From contig VBIU01000016.1 of the NCBI GenBank assembly GCA_005880945.1, positions 1 through 58,738 of the forward strand: a stretch of 58,738 bases of DNA, read 5' to 3'. Source of the DNA: Chloroflexota bacterium. GTDB taxonomy: Bacteria; Chloroflexota; Dormibacteria; Dormibacterales; Dormibacteraceae. Positions 42,154 through 53,525 of this stretch are shown one piece after another. The notes beneath the pieces are model-generated. The model was not told the origin of the DNA. It was given only the letters and a program-made list of their open reading frames with translations, and ran no database searches. The position numbers and the translations under genes were made by a program. The stretch's first letter is position 1; each line of letters begins with the position of its first letter.

Positions 42154-42941
42154 GTTCAGAGGACCTCAGGATCCTCTTTGTGGCCGACGTGGTCGGCCAG
42201 CCCGGGCGCGAGGCGGTGAAGGCCATCCTTCCCGACCTCAAGAAAGAGGTCCGGCCGCACCTGACGATCCTCAACGGAGAGAACTCCGCCGGCGGGTTCG
42301 GCCTCACCGCCAAGCTCGCCGCCGAGCTCAAGTCATACGGGGCGGACGTGATCACGACAGGCAACCACGTCTTCGCGCAGAAGGAGTTCCTGCCCGAGCT
42401 CCCGAACCTGGAGAAGGTCCTGCGGCCCGCCAACTACCCTCCGAAGGCGCCCGGGGTTGGCTGGTGCCTGGCCGAGGCCGGTGGCCGTGAGGTCCTGGTC
42501 ATGAACCTGATGGGCCGGATCTTCGTCGAGGCCCTGGACGACCCGTTCCGCGCCGCCGACGCGATCCTGGCGGAGCACCCTGACGCCAGGATCGTCTTCT
42601 GCGACATGCACGCCGAGGCGACCTCGGAGAAGACTGCCATGGGCTGGTACCTGGACGGCCGGGTGAGCGCCGTGGTGGGCACCCACACCCACATTCCAAC
42701 GGCTGACGCGCGGGTCCTCCCCGGGGGGACTGCCTACGTCACCGATGTGGGCATGGTCGGCCCTCGAGACGGGTGCATCGGGATGGACAAGGACGTGGTC
42801 ATCCAGCGCTTCCTGACCGGGGTCCCGAACCGGTTCGTGGTCGCCTCAGGACCCGTGACATTCAATTCGGTACTGGTTACCATTAATGGTTCCACCGGCC
42901 GGGCAACATCGATCCAGCGAATCGACAAAGAGCATTCTTGA
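42150..42941 (+). CDS. ymdB: YmdB-family metallophosphoesterase
   Basis: A 263-residue calcineurin-like phosphoesterase of the YmdB family: ILFVADVVGQPGREAV (first metal Asp), ILNGENSAGGFGLT with GE-N-x-A, VITTGNHVFAQKE (GNH), FCDMHAEATSEKTAMGWYLDGRVSAVVGTHTHIPTAD in two conserved blocks, and YVTDVGMVGPRD. In B. subtilis YmdB hydrolyses cyclic nucleotides and affects sporulation and biofilm decisions. The gene commonly lies between rny and spoVS. The ATG overlaps the HIT gene stop. Confidence 0.93.
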   Translation: MSSEDLRILFVADVVGQPGREAVKAILPDLKKEVRPHLTILNGENSAGGFGLTAKLAAELKSYGADVITTGNHVFAQKEFLPELPNLEKVLRPANYPPKAPGVGWCLAEAGGREVLVMNLMGRIFVEALDDPFRAADAILAEHPDARIVFCDMHAEATSEKTAMGWYLDGRVSAVVGTHTHIPTADARVLPGGTAYVTDVGMVGPRDGCIGMDKDVVIQRFLTGVPNRFVVASGPVTFNSVLVTINGSTGRATSIQRIDKEHS

Positions 42942-42955
42942 AGGGGTTCCAGCAA

Positions 42956-43237
42956 ATGACGGGCGAGCGTGCACCAGTCGAGGTGCTGAAGGTTTCAGCC
43001 ACCTCCAAGCCTGTCGCCGTTGCCGGGGCGATTGCCGGGGTGATCAGGAGCAAAGGGCGCGTCGAGGTGCAGGCGATAGGGGCCGGCGCGATCAACCAGG
43101 CGGTCAAAGCCATCGCCATCTCGCGCGGGTACGTCGCTCCCGGCGGTCTCGACCTGGTCTGCATCCCCGCTTTCATCGACATATCCATCGACGGCGAGGA
43201 GCGCACTGGAATCCGATTGTTGGTGGAGAGCCGCTGA
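42956..43237 (+). CDS. spoVS: SpoVS-like regulator
   Basis: A 93-residue protein matching SpoVS/Alba-like proteins almost throughout: EVLKVSATSKPVAVAGAIAG, VEVQAIGAGAINQAVKAIAI, RGYVAPGGLDLVCIPAFIDI and the ending GEERTGIRLLVESR. SpoVS influences sporulation in Bacillus but also occurs in non-sporulating bacteria such as Thermus, so it does not prove sporulation. ATG 42956 has AAGGGG 9 bases upstream; an in-frame TTG at 42938 overlaps the ymdB stop (TTGA) and is an alternative. Its TGA stop overlaps a CTG that appears to start miaB. Confidence 0.93.
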   Translation: MTGERAPVEVLKVSATSKPVAVAGAIAGVIRSKGRVEVQAIGAGAINQAVKAIAISRGYVAPGGLDLVCIPAFIDISIDGEERTGIRLLVESR

Positions 43238-44519
43238 CCCCCGAGACCGGACGAGCCAGGTCGTTCCACATCTGGACAATCGGCTGCCAGATGAACACCG
43301 CCGACTCCGAAAGCCTCGCCCGCAAGCTCCTTGCAGCCGGTTACGTCGAAGACTCGCTCGACCGAGCCGACGTAGCCATCCTCAACACCTGCGTCGTGCG
43401 ACAGGCCTCAGAGGATCGCGTGTACGCCAAGCTGCACGAGCTGAAGGAGTGGAAGACCCCGGAGCGCACTGTGGCGGTGACCGGCTGCATAGTCGCCAAG
43501 GAGGGGACCCAGCTCGGGCGGCGCTTCCCGACGCTTGACCCTATGGTCGTGCCCATCGGCGAGTACGACGCCTTCGTCGCAGATCTGGACGCGCGTTACG
43601 ACTACTCGCAAGGCGAGCCTCTGCCGCCCGCTGGACGTACTGGCGTCAGCCACTTCGTACGAGTCATCCAGGGCTGCGACCACAACTGCACTTTCTGCAT
43701 AGTGCCGAAGGTGCGGGGGCGCGAACGTCACATTGCGCTGACTGCGGTGGTGGCCGAATGCTGCGAGGCTGTCGCCGCCGGCGCCAAGGAAGTGGTTCTT
43801 CTAGGCCAGAACGTTGACGACTACCGCGACCCCGATGGCGAAGGCGGCCTTGCGACCCTGGTAACTGCCGTCGAGAGGATCCCCGGCCTGAAGAGGCTGC
43901 GGTTCATGACCTCACATCCCCAGGACCTCGAGCCTCGCCTGCTGGAGGTGATGGCCGCGAGCGATGTCATCTGCCGCGAGCTGCAGCTGCCCGTGCAGTC
44001 AGGCGACGACGGAATCCTCAAGCGGATGGCGCGTGGCTACCAGACACGGCATTACCGGGCGATCGTCGAGCGCGCCCGGACGCTGATGCCCGACATCGGA
44101 CTCGTGACCGATGTGATAGTGGGTTTTCCGGGCGAGTCTGACGAAGCGTTCCAGAACACTCGCCGGCTGATAGAAGAGATCGAGTTCGACGTCGTCCACC
44201 TGGCGATGTACTCACCGCGGCCGGGAACTTTCGCCGCTGACAAGATGCAGGACGACGTGCCCGGCTCCGAGAAGCTGCGGCGGCTGAATGACCTTCTCGG
44301 GCTCCAGAAATCCATAGCGGCGCGCAAGACGGCGCGATGGGTTGGCCGCGACGTTCAGGTCCTGGTCGAAGGACACGATGAGCTCGGCCGGCTTTACGGA
44401 CGGATTCGGCAGGGCAAGCGGGCGATCCTGCTCAAGGCCTCGGGAATCGAGCCGGGGCAGGTCGTCGACGTGCGCGTCCTCCACGCCACCGCGGGACAGC
44501 TCACGGGGTTGCCCGCGGC

Positions 44520-44523
<4 letters not shown>
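43234..44523 (+). CDS. miaB: tRNA-2-methylthio-N6-dimethylallyladenosine synthase; apparent CTG start
   Basis: A radical-SAM methylthiotransferase of about 429 residues that adds a methylthio group to i6A37 of tRNAs. The N-terminal domain has HIWTIGCQMNTADSE, LNTCVVRQASEDRVY and VAVTGCIVAKEGT (three Cys for the auxiliary cluster). The radical SAM core has VIQGCDHNCTFCIVPKVRGRE (CxxxCxxC); a TRAM domain ends it (VLVEG...YGRIRQGKRAIL). No ATG/GTG/TTG precedes GCQMN. CTG 43234 overlaps the spoVS stop as CTGA and lies 5 bases after GGAG, so it is the likely start. MiaA, which makes its substrate, is at 51.5 kb. Confidence 0.92.
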
Positions 44524-47029
<2,506 letters not shown>

Positions 47030-47033
<4 letters not shown>

Positions 47034-48688
47034 GCTCGATCCATCTGCTGGCTCCAGAGGTGGCCGACGCCATCGCGGCGGGCGAGGTCATCGAGCGGCC
47101 GGCCTCGGTCGTGAAAGAGCTCGTCGAGAACGCTCTCGACGCCGATGCTCGCCGGGTCAACATCGATGTGCGCGGCGCCGGCAAGATCTCGATTCGCGTC
47201 AGCGATGACGGCGCCGGGATCCCCGCGGAAGACCTTGTGCTGGCGTTCGTGCGCCACGCCACGAGCAAGGTCGCGACGCTCTCCGACCTCGAAACCATCG
47301 CGAGCCTCGGCTTCAGAGGTGAGGCTCTGGCGAGCATCGCATCGGTGGCCGACGTGGAATGCGCGAGCGCCGGCGCGCGCATTCGCATCCGCGCCGGCGA
47401 GGTGGTGGAGCACGGCTCAGGACCTCTCCTGCCTGGCGTGACGATGGAGGTCAAGGACCTCTTTGCCAACGTGCCGGCGCGTCTCAAGTTTCTGAAGTCA
47501 GATTCCACAGAACAGGCCGCGATGAAGGACGTCGTGAGCGGGTTCGCGCTGCTGCATCCTCACGTGCGCTTTCAGCTCACGCTGGATGGGCGGAGCGCCG
47601 TCAGCAGCACAGGCGATGGGGATCGGCGACGCGCCATCGGCTCCGTGCACGGACCGCAGGTCGCCGCCGAGATGCTCGACATGGTCGGCATGCCGCTCGT
47701 GGTTGGCATGGTCAGCCAACCACGCATGAGCCGGGGCAGCCGGGACGGCATGGTCCTCGCCGTCAACGGCCGGCCGATCAGCTCACGCCCATTGGTATAC
47801 GCACTGGAAGAGTGTTATCAGGGTCGGCTCGAGCGAGGGCGGCACCCGATCGCGGTCATCGACATCGGCATCGATCCTGAGCTGGTCGACGTCAATGTGC
47901 ATCCGGCTAAGCGTGAGGTGCGGTTTCGTGAGGAAGGCGCTGTCTTCTCAGCGTTGCAGCGAGCGGTTCGAAGCGCGCTCGGCGGCAGCGAGCCGTACCG
48001 ATATCAGACGGCAAACGTGGCTCCCTCGGTCATCGCGAGCGCGGTGGCGCCGCAGCTCACGCTTCACGAAGCCGCGACGTCGGTGGCAACCGCCGACAAG
48101 CTGGTGCAGCGCACGGCGGAGACCGTGCTCCGTCCGATCGGACAGGTCGGCCCCGGATACCTGGTGGCGGAAGGACCGCAGGGTCTGGTCCTCGTCGACC
48201 AGCACGCGGCGCACGAAAGGGTGCTGTACAACCGGCTGCTCGAACGCCTTCGAACCGGACGCGGCATGAGCCAGCCGCTTCTGATGCCCCAGGCCATCGA
48301 CGTCGAACCTCGGCTGATCGCGGCAGCGGCCGACCACCGAGAGGACCTTGCCAACCTGGGCCTGGAATACGAGGAGTTCGGCCCGCGCAGCCTGCGGATC
48401 ACCGCGGTTCCGGTCGAGATGCCGGCCGGCCGGGCGACGGCGGCGGTCCAGGAAACCCTCGCCGCCCTCGCCGAGAATCGCGAAGGCGACGCGCTGGAGA
48501 AGGCTGCAGCGGCGCTGGCGTGCCACTCGGCAGTCAGGTTTGGGGACGTGCTGGATCAGGCTGAGCAGCGCCGTCTGCTGGTCGACCTGGAGGCGGCGGC
48601 GGAGTCGGTGACCTGCCCGCACGGACGCCCGACAAGACTCCTGATCGAGTGGCAGGACCTGACGCGCCACTTCCGGAGGAACTACTGA
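47030..48688 (+). CDS. mutL: DNA mismatch repair protein MutL
   Basis: A 552-residue GHKL ATPase linking MutS to strand removal. N-terminal ATP site: IAAGEVIERPASVVKELVENALDA, SDDGAGI, RHATSKV, LGFRGEALASI and NVPARLKFLKS. The C-terminal domain contains DQHAAHERVLYN (from Asp 390), ACHSAVRFGD and CPHGRPT, the motifs of endonuclease-type MutL. The last acid of DQHA-x2-E-x4-E is Asn here. This type occurs in bacteria without MutH. The ATG overlaps mutS (ATGA). Confidence 0.96.
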
Positions 48689-48712
48689 GCGCCTTCCGGA
48701 GGAACTGCTGAG
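48671..48712 (+). repeat. Tandem 23-base duplication across the mutL stop
   Basis: TTCCGGAGGAACTACTGAG (48671-48689) and TTCCGGAGGAACTGCTGAG (48694-48712) differ at one base and are spaced 23 bases apart. The first copy encodes the end of MutL and its TGA stop. Each copy contains GGAGGAA, a ribosome-binding-like sequence, and the second lies just before the glycosyltransferase gene. Confidence 0.75.
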
Positions 48713-48725
48713 AGGAGACGGGGCG

Positions 48726-49883
48726 ATCGGCCGACTTCAGGCCGGGCGCCCGCCGGTCTGGCTGGCCGCTTATCTGCTGGCGCTGGTCATCTGGCTGCTG
48801 GGCCTCTACCTGCCCCTGTTCTTCGCCGCCTTTCCCAAGCCGATCGACCCACTCGACTTCAGCAACTACTACGCCGGGGCGCAGATCGGCCTCCAGCACG
48901 GCTGGAGTCACATCTACGACCTCGACCTGCAGCGCCAGGCCTTCTTCCAGCTCCACCCGGGCTCGGACACCTTCGACTGGAGGGTGTACTTCGTGAGCCC
49001 GCCTCCAGTCGCATGGATCGTGGCGCCGCTGACGCTGGCGCCCCTGGTGCCGGCTTTCTGGACGTTCGCCGCCATTTCCGCCGTCGCGTTCGGGGCGGCC
49101 GGCTGGCTCGCGGTGCCCGGTCGCGGAATCGGCCGCCTGGCGCTGTTCCTGACCGCCGCGTGCGTCTTCCCGGTTCTGATCTCCATCCAGACCGGCCAGG
49201 TGGTGCCGCTGGTCGCGGCGGCCGCTGTCGCAGGCTGGTGGCTGGCGCGGCGCGGCCGCGAGACCTTGGCCGGCCTGGTGATGGTGCTGCTGGTGCTCAA
49301 GCCTCAGGTTGCCATCCTGGTTCCTGTCGCCATGTTGGTCGCCGGGCGCCGGCGACTTTTCGCGAGCTGGTTCGCGGCCGCGGCCGTGGTGACGCTGGTC
49401 TCGGTGATCAGCCTGGGAGGGCAGGGCCTGGACCAGTTGCGGAACGACCTCAGCCTGGAGCAGGGGCAGCCCGCCAACCTGGCCTGGACCCTGGCGGGCT
49501 TATTCGGCACGGGACCGGCCACGGCGGCAGTGGGGCTGGCCTGCGGGGCTGTCGCGCTCGGGGTCGCCTGGTGGCAGCGGCGGCGGGGCCTCGAGCTGGT
49601 CGTGGTCGCCGGAATACTTGGAACCCTTCTCGCGGCGCCGTACCACAACCCGTCGGACTTCGCAGTCCTGGCCCCGGCAGCATGGCTCTACCTCCGCGCC
49701 ACCGTGCCGGTAACGCACTGGGCCTGGCTGGCATTCGGCCTGCTGGCGACCTATCTAGCTGCCGGGTTTGGCCCGGGCCTGCTCCTGGTCTTCACGCTCG
49801 GTTGGCTCCTCCTCATGGTCGCCGGGGCCCTCAGCCGTCAACCTGCCGCCGTTCCAATCGAACCTGCTCGTGTGCGGCCATGA
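48726..49883 (+). CDS. GT87-like membrane glycosyltransferase; non-standard start
   Basis: A polytopic protein (about 385 aa, roughly nine hydrophobic segments) resembling the GT87/DUF2029 family of polyprenyl-phosphate-sugar-dependent glycosyltransferases. The first extracytoplasmic loop has DPLDFSNYYAGAQIGLQHGW with the acidic residue expected for catalysis, then SPPPVAWIVAPL, TGQVVPLV and LKPQVAILV. No ATG/GTG/TTG lies upstream of GTG 48984, which would remove the first helix and catalytic loop. ATC 48726 lies 8 bases after AGGAG; CTG 48708 after GGAGG is an alternative. It overlaps the next glycosyltransferase gene (ATGA). Confidence 0.75.
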   Translation: MGRLQAGRPPVWLAAYLLALVIWLLGLYLPLFFAAFPKPIDPLDFSNYYAGAQIGLQHGWSHIYDLDLQRQAFFQLHPGSDTFDWRVYFVSPPPVAWIVAPLTLAPLVPAFWTFAAISAVAFGAAGWLAVPGRGIGRLALFLTAACVFPVLISIQTGQVVPLVAAAAVAGWWLARRGRETLAGLVMVLLVLKPQVAILVPVAMLVAGRRRLFASWFAAAAVVTLVSVISLGGQGLDQLRNDLSLEQGQPANLAWTLAGLFGTGPATAAVGLACGAVALGVAWWQRRRGLELVVVAGILGTLLAAPYHNPSDFAVLAPAAWLYLRATVPVTHWAWLAFGLLATYLAAGFGPGLLLVFTLGWLLLMVAGALSRQPAAVPIEPARVRP

Positions 49884-51454
49884 GCACACAGCTGCGGCCA
49901 AGGCCCGCGACAGCCTGGATCTGGCCGTTGGTTGCGATCGCGGGCGAGGCGATCACGATATTTCCACGCCTGCGCTGGATCAACATCTACGAGGACCAGG
50001 CGGTGCTGTCGGGGCAGGCGATGCAAGTGGCAGCGGGCCAGGTGCCGTACCGCGACTTCTTCGCGGCCATCCCACCCGGCGCGATCTTTATGTATGCGGG
50101 GTACTACAAGCTGGTCGGGGCGACCGTTGTCAACCAGCGCCTCCTGACCGGTTTGGCGATGTTGCTCGGCGTCGGGCTGGTCGCCTTCATCGGGCAGCGG
50201 CTGGTCGGTCCTGCGTGGGCGGCCGCTGTTGGGCTGCTGTGGGGTGTCTGGCTCCCGGTGTTCGAGGAGTTCTCGCCGTACCACTTCTGGTCGGTCTCTC
50301 TGATCCTTGCCATGACGGCAGCCCTGCTCGCCGCGCGCTCCTCGAAGAGACCGATCGCCGCGTTCGTACTGGCCGGCTTCGCCGCCTCAGCCGCATTGAT
50401 CATGCTGCAGTCATCGCTCCCCGCGGCGGTGGCGGGGTTCGTCGTAGCCTGGCTGATCGAGCGGCGCATCAGCCGGTCCGTGTTCCCGATGCTCGTCGCC
50501 ATGGTGATACCGGGCCTGGTGGTTCTCGTCGTGCTCGGATTGCTGGGCGCGCTGCCGGCTTTCTTCACGGACACCGTCGTCTACACGTTCCAGACTTTCG
50601 GAGCGAGCCAGGCTCTGCCGTTCCCCTGGCAGCCGGCCCTGCTCCACGACACGTCCTTCTGGGAGGCCAGCATCGGGGCACTGTGGGCGATCGCCATGCA
50701 CTGGCTGCTCGCCGTCGTAGCGCCGGTTGCTGTCGCTGTGCTGACTGTCGTGGCGCTTTGGCGCGAACGTCGCGCCTTGGGTCAGGTCCCGGCCTGGCCC
50801 CTGGTCGGGGTCGTGGCGGTGGGACTCTTCTCCTCGGTGTTGGTCGTTCACATGTCGGACCAGAACTTCTGGTTGAGCTGTCCGCTGACGCTGTTGCTGG
50901 TCTCGATTCCGTTGAAGCGGATGCTCGCGGGATTGAGTCCGAGCCGCGTCGCCGCTGGAGTGGCGGCCGCTCCAGTCGCGGTGATCTACCTCGCCGGCTT
51001 GTCGCCCCTCGTGCTGGGTTACGCGCTTGTCTGCCACACCGATGGCACTGGATTTCTGCGCGAGGTCAGCACGCCGAACGGCTCGATCTGCACGACCTTC
51101 GACAGCGCGCCCATCGTGACCGGTGTCTTGAAATTCACCTCCCAGCACGATGGCGCTCTCGCTTTCATGCCGTTGGGAGCGTCGCTTTACCAGATAACCG
51201 GGCGCGTGCCGCCGGTGCCGGTCCTGTTCCTCCTTCCGGGAGTGACCCCGCCGGCCGAGGTGGCCCGCACCGAGAAGGCGATGCGAAGCTTGCCGGTGGT
51301 CTGGGTCATCTACTACACGATCGACTTCAGCAAGGATCTACCCGCCATCCAGCAGCTGCAGGACGGTTCGCCTTCGCAGTTCGATCAGTTCCTCCTGGAG
51401 GCGTATCAGCGCGACGACCAGGACGGACTCGTCGTCTTTCGATTGAAGAGTTGA
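49880..51454 (+). CDS. Polytopic glycosyltransferase, GT39/ArnT-like
   Basis: A 524-residue protein with about ten membrane helices. The first outer loop has INIYEDQAVLSGQAMQVAAG, VPYRDFFAAIPPG, an acidic catalytic-type motif as in GT-C enzymes (PMT/ArnT/GT83). The C-terminal 120 residues form a soluble outer domain (CHTDGTGFLREVSTPNG, FMPLGASLYQITG). Together with the preceding GT87-like gene it probably builds an envelope glycan from lipid-linked sugars (inference). The ATG overlaps the upstream stop and its own stop overlaps miaA (TTGA). Confidence 0.75.
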   Translation: MSTQLRPRPATAWIWPLVAIAGEAITIFPRLRWINIYEDQAVLSGQAMQVAAGQVPYRDFFAAIPPGAIFMYAGYYKLVGATVVNQRLLTGLAMLLGVGLVAFIGQRLVGPAWAAAVGLLWGVWLPVFEEFSPYHFWSVSLILAMTAALLAARSSKRPIAAFVLAGFAASAALIMLQSSLPAAVAGFVVAWLIERRISRSVFPMLVAMVIPGLVVLVVLGLLGALPAFFTDTVVYTFQTFGASQALPFPWQPALLHDTSFWEASIGALWAIAMHWLLAVVAPVAVAVLTVVALWRERRALGQVPAWPLVGVVAVGLFSSVLVVHMSDQNFWLSCPLTLLLVSIPLKRMLAGLSPSRVAAGVAAAPVAVIYLAGLSPLVLGYALVCHTDGTGFLREVSTPNGSICTTFDSAPIVTGVLKFTSQHDGALAFMPLGASLYQITGRVPPVPVLFLLPGVTPPAEVARTEKAMRSLPVVWVIYYTIDFSKDLPAIQQLQDGSPSQFDQFLLEAYQRDDQDGLVVFRLKS

Positions 51455-52353
51455 CGGCCGTCCCCGTCATCGTCGGGCCCACCGGCATCGGAAAATCGCA
51501 GCTGGCCTTCGAGCTCGCACTGGAGCTCGGTGGCGAGATCGTGGTTGCGGATTCCAGGCAGGTCTACCGCCGGCTCGACATCGCGACCAATAAGCCGTCG
51601 CCCGAGCAAAGGCGGCGCGCGCGCTACCACATGATCGACTTTGTCGATCCCGCGTCAAGCTTCAATGCAGCGGAATACATCGAAGGCGCACAAGCAGCGA
51701 TCGCCGACATAACCTCACGCGACCGTCTGCCGATAGTCGAGGGCGGAACGATGCTGTACGTCGACGCGCTGTGCGATGGATTCAGCCTCACAGGCGTGCC
51801 GCCGAATCCAAGCCTGCGGGAGGAGCTCTATCGAATGGATCCGGCGGCGCTGGCAAGCAGGCTGCTGGCGATCGATCCGGACCCGGGGGTCGATTTGCAG
51901 AACCCTGTGCGCGTGGTTCGCGCTATCGAGGTGCTGGAGTCCGCGGGACCGCCGCTGAGGCGCCTTCGCAAGCGCTCTCAGCCGGCATGGAACGCGGTAC
52001 GCGTCGGATTGACCGCCGACCTGGACGTAATCGACAAACGGCTCCAGGATCGCAGCCGGCAGCAGGTGGAGCGAGGACTGGTCGCTGAAACGGAGGCGGC
52101 CCTCGCAGCCGGCGTGCCCGACACTGCTGCGGTGCTGACCGGCATCGGCTATGCGGAGGCGCTCGCGCACATTCGTGGCGAGATCAGCCTGGAGAAGCTG
52201 CCCGGGGCGATGGCCCAGTCAAACCGCCAGTACGCGCGGCGGCAGCTCCGCTGGTGGCGCCGCGATCCACGCGTCAGGTGGTTCGCGATCGAACCAGGTC
52301 ATGGCGCCCCTCCAACGACAGTTATCCTCAAATACTTGAAGGAGTCGATTTGA
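51451..52353 (+). CDS. miaA: tRNA dimethylallyltransferase MiaA
   Basis: A 300-residue enzyme adding a dimethylallyl group to A37 of tRNAs reading U-codons. It has the P-loop VIVGPTGIGKSQLAFELA, VADSRQVYRRLDIATNKP, HMIDFVDPASSFNAAEY, PIVEGGTMLYVDAL and the C-terminal block GIGYAEALAHIRGE followed by QSNRQYARRQLRWWRRD. The TTG start overlaps the upstream stop (TTGA). MiaB, acting next on the same base, is encoded 7 kb upstream. Confidence 0.95.
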   Translation: MTAVPVIVGPTGIGKSQLAFELALELGGEIVVADSRQVYRRLDIATNKPSPEQRRRARYHMIDFVDPASSFNAAEYIEGAQAAIADITSRDRLPIVEGGTMLYVDALCDGFSLTGVPPNPSLREELYRMDPAALASRLLAIDPDPGVDLQNPVRVVRAIEVLESAGPPLRRLRKRSQPAWNAVRVGLTADLDVIDKRLQDRSRQQVERGLVAETEAALAAGVPDTAAVLTGIGYAEALAHIRGEISLEKLPGAMAQSNRQYARRQLRWWRRDPRVRWFAIEPGHGAPPTTVILKYLKESI

Positions 52354-53525
52354 GCAAGACCACAAACGCGGGGGCGCAGCGCCTGGGCCGCATCCCGCCC
52401 TATCTCTTCGCGGAGATCGATCGCAAAGTCCGAGAGAAGAAGAAGGCGGGGATCGATGTGATCTCGCTCGGCATCGGGGATCCGGACCTGCCCACGCCGC
52501 AGCGAATCGTGAGCGTGCTACAAGAAGCGGCCACCGACCCGGCGAACCACCGCTATCCGTCCTACTTCGGGCTCACCGAGCTGCGCGAGGCGATCGCCGG
52601 CTGGTACCGCGACCGGTTCGACGTGAGCCTCGATGCCGTCACACAGATTCTGCCGACGCTCGGCTCCAAGGACGGCATCAGCCACGTGCCTCTTGCCCTG
52701 GTCGACCCGGGCGACGTGGTGCTGGCCCCGGATCCCGGCTACACCGTCTACGCGACAGGCGCGATCATGGCCGGCGCAGATCCCTACGTGATGCCGCTGA
52801 CGCTCGCGAACAACTGGCTGCCTGACCTCGACACGATTCCCGCGGAGGTGGCTCAGAGGGCGCGGCTGATGTGGCTCAACTATCCGAACAATCCGACAGC
52901 TGCGGTGGCCGGGCGCGAATTCCTCGAACAAGCTGTTGAGTTCTGCAAGCGATACGACATCGTCCTCTGCCACGATGCGCCTTACTCCGAGATCTGCTTC
53001 GACGGCTACCGGCCGCTGAGCCTGTTCGAGATCCCAGGTGCCGAGGAGGTCGGGCTCGAGTTCCACTCGCTGTCGAAGACGTTCAACATGACCGGCTGGC
53101 GGATCGGTTGGGTTTGCGGGCGCGCCGACCTGGTCGGCCTGATCGGTCAGCTGAAGACGAACATCGACTCGGGGATCTTCCAGGCGGTGCAGTGGGCCGC
53201 CGTCGAGGCGCTGCATGGGGGAGAGGAGGAGACGCGGGCGGCGTGCGAGATCTACGCGCGGCGTCACCGGCTCGTCGCCGACACCCTGAACACGCTCGGG
53301 TGGTCGATCAAGCCGCCGCGCGCGACCTTCTATGTGTGGGCGCCCGTGCCGGACGGGTATGACTCGATTGGATTTGCTGGACACGTGCTGGACCAGGTGG
53401 GCGTCAACATCACGCCCGGCGTCGGCTTTGGCGCTCACGGCGAGGGTTACTTCAGGCTCTCAGTCACGGCCCCCGACTCTCGCCTCGAAGAGGCGATGAC
53501 GCGGCTGAGGAAGCTCAAGCTCTGA
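52350..53525 (+). CDS. dapL: LL-diaminopimelate aminotransferase (class I/II PLP enzyme)
   Basis: A 391-residue fold-type I aminotransferase. Family blocks RIPPYLFAEIDRKVREKK, DVISLGIGDPDLPTPQRI, NHRYPSYFGLTELREAIA, LGSKDGISHVPLALVDPGD, WLNYPNNPTAAVA and HSLSKTFNMTGWRIGW (PLP Lys 243) fit the DapL group found in Chloroflexi-like bacteria, which makes LL-diaminopimelate directly from tetrahydrodipicolinate. No dapD, dapC or dapE gene is seen in the window, while dapA, asd and dapB lie at 29-32 kb, which favours the DapL route. A general aspartate or other aminotransferase is the alternative. TTG 52350 has AAGGAG 5 bases upstream and overlaps miaA. Confidence 0.85.
   Translation: MSKTTNAGAQRLGRIPPYLFAEIDRKVREKKKAGIDVISLGIGDPDLPTPQRIVSVLQEAATDPANHRYPSYFGLTELREAIAGWYRDRFDVSLDAVTQILPTLGSKDGISHVPLALVDPGDVVLAPDPGYTVYATGAIMAGADPYVMPLTLANNWLPDLDTIPAEVAQRARLMWLNYPNNPTAAVAGREFLEQAVEFCKRYDIVLCHDAPYSEICFDGYRPLSLFEIPGAEEVGLEFHSLSKTFNMTGWRIGWVCGRADLVGLIGQLKTNIDSGIFQAVQWAAVEALHGGEEETRAACEIYARRHRLVADTLNTLGWSIKPPRATFYVWAPVPDGYDSIGFAGHVLDQVGVNITPGVGFGAHGEGYFRLSVTAPDSRLEEAMTRLRKLKL

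Noticed and set aside
49013-49879. In-frame extension upstream of the second glycosyltransferase (to 49013)
   Set aside because: The extension overlaps the GT87-like gene in another frame and encodes Arg/Gly-rich nonsense-like sequence. ATG 49880 with an ATGA overlap gives a normal GT-C N-terminus.
49768-51450. In-frame extension upstream of miaA giving an 861-codon frame
   Set aside because: Only the last 300 codons match MiaA. The upstream part is a shadow of the glycosyltransferase gene.
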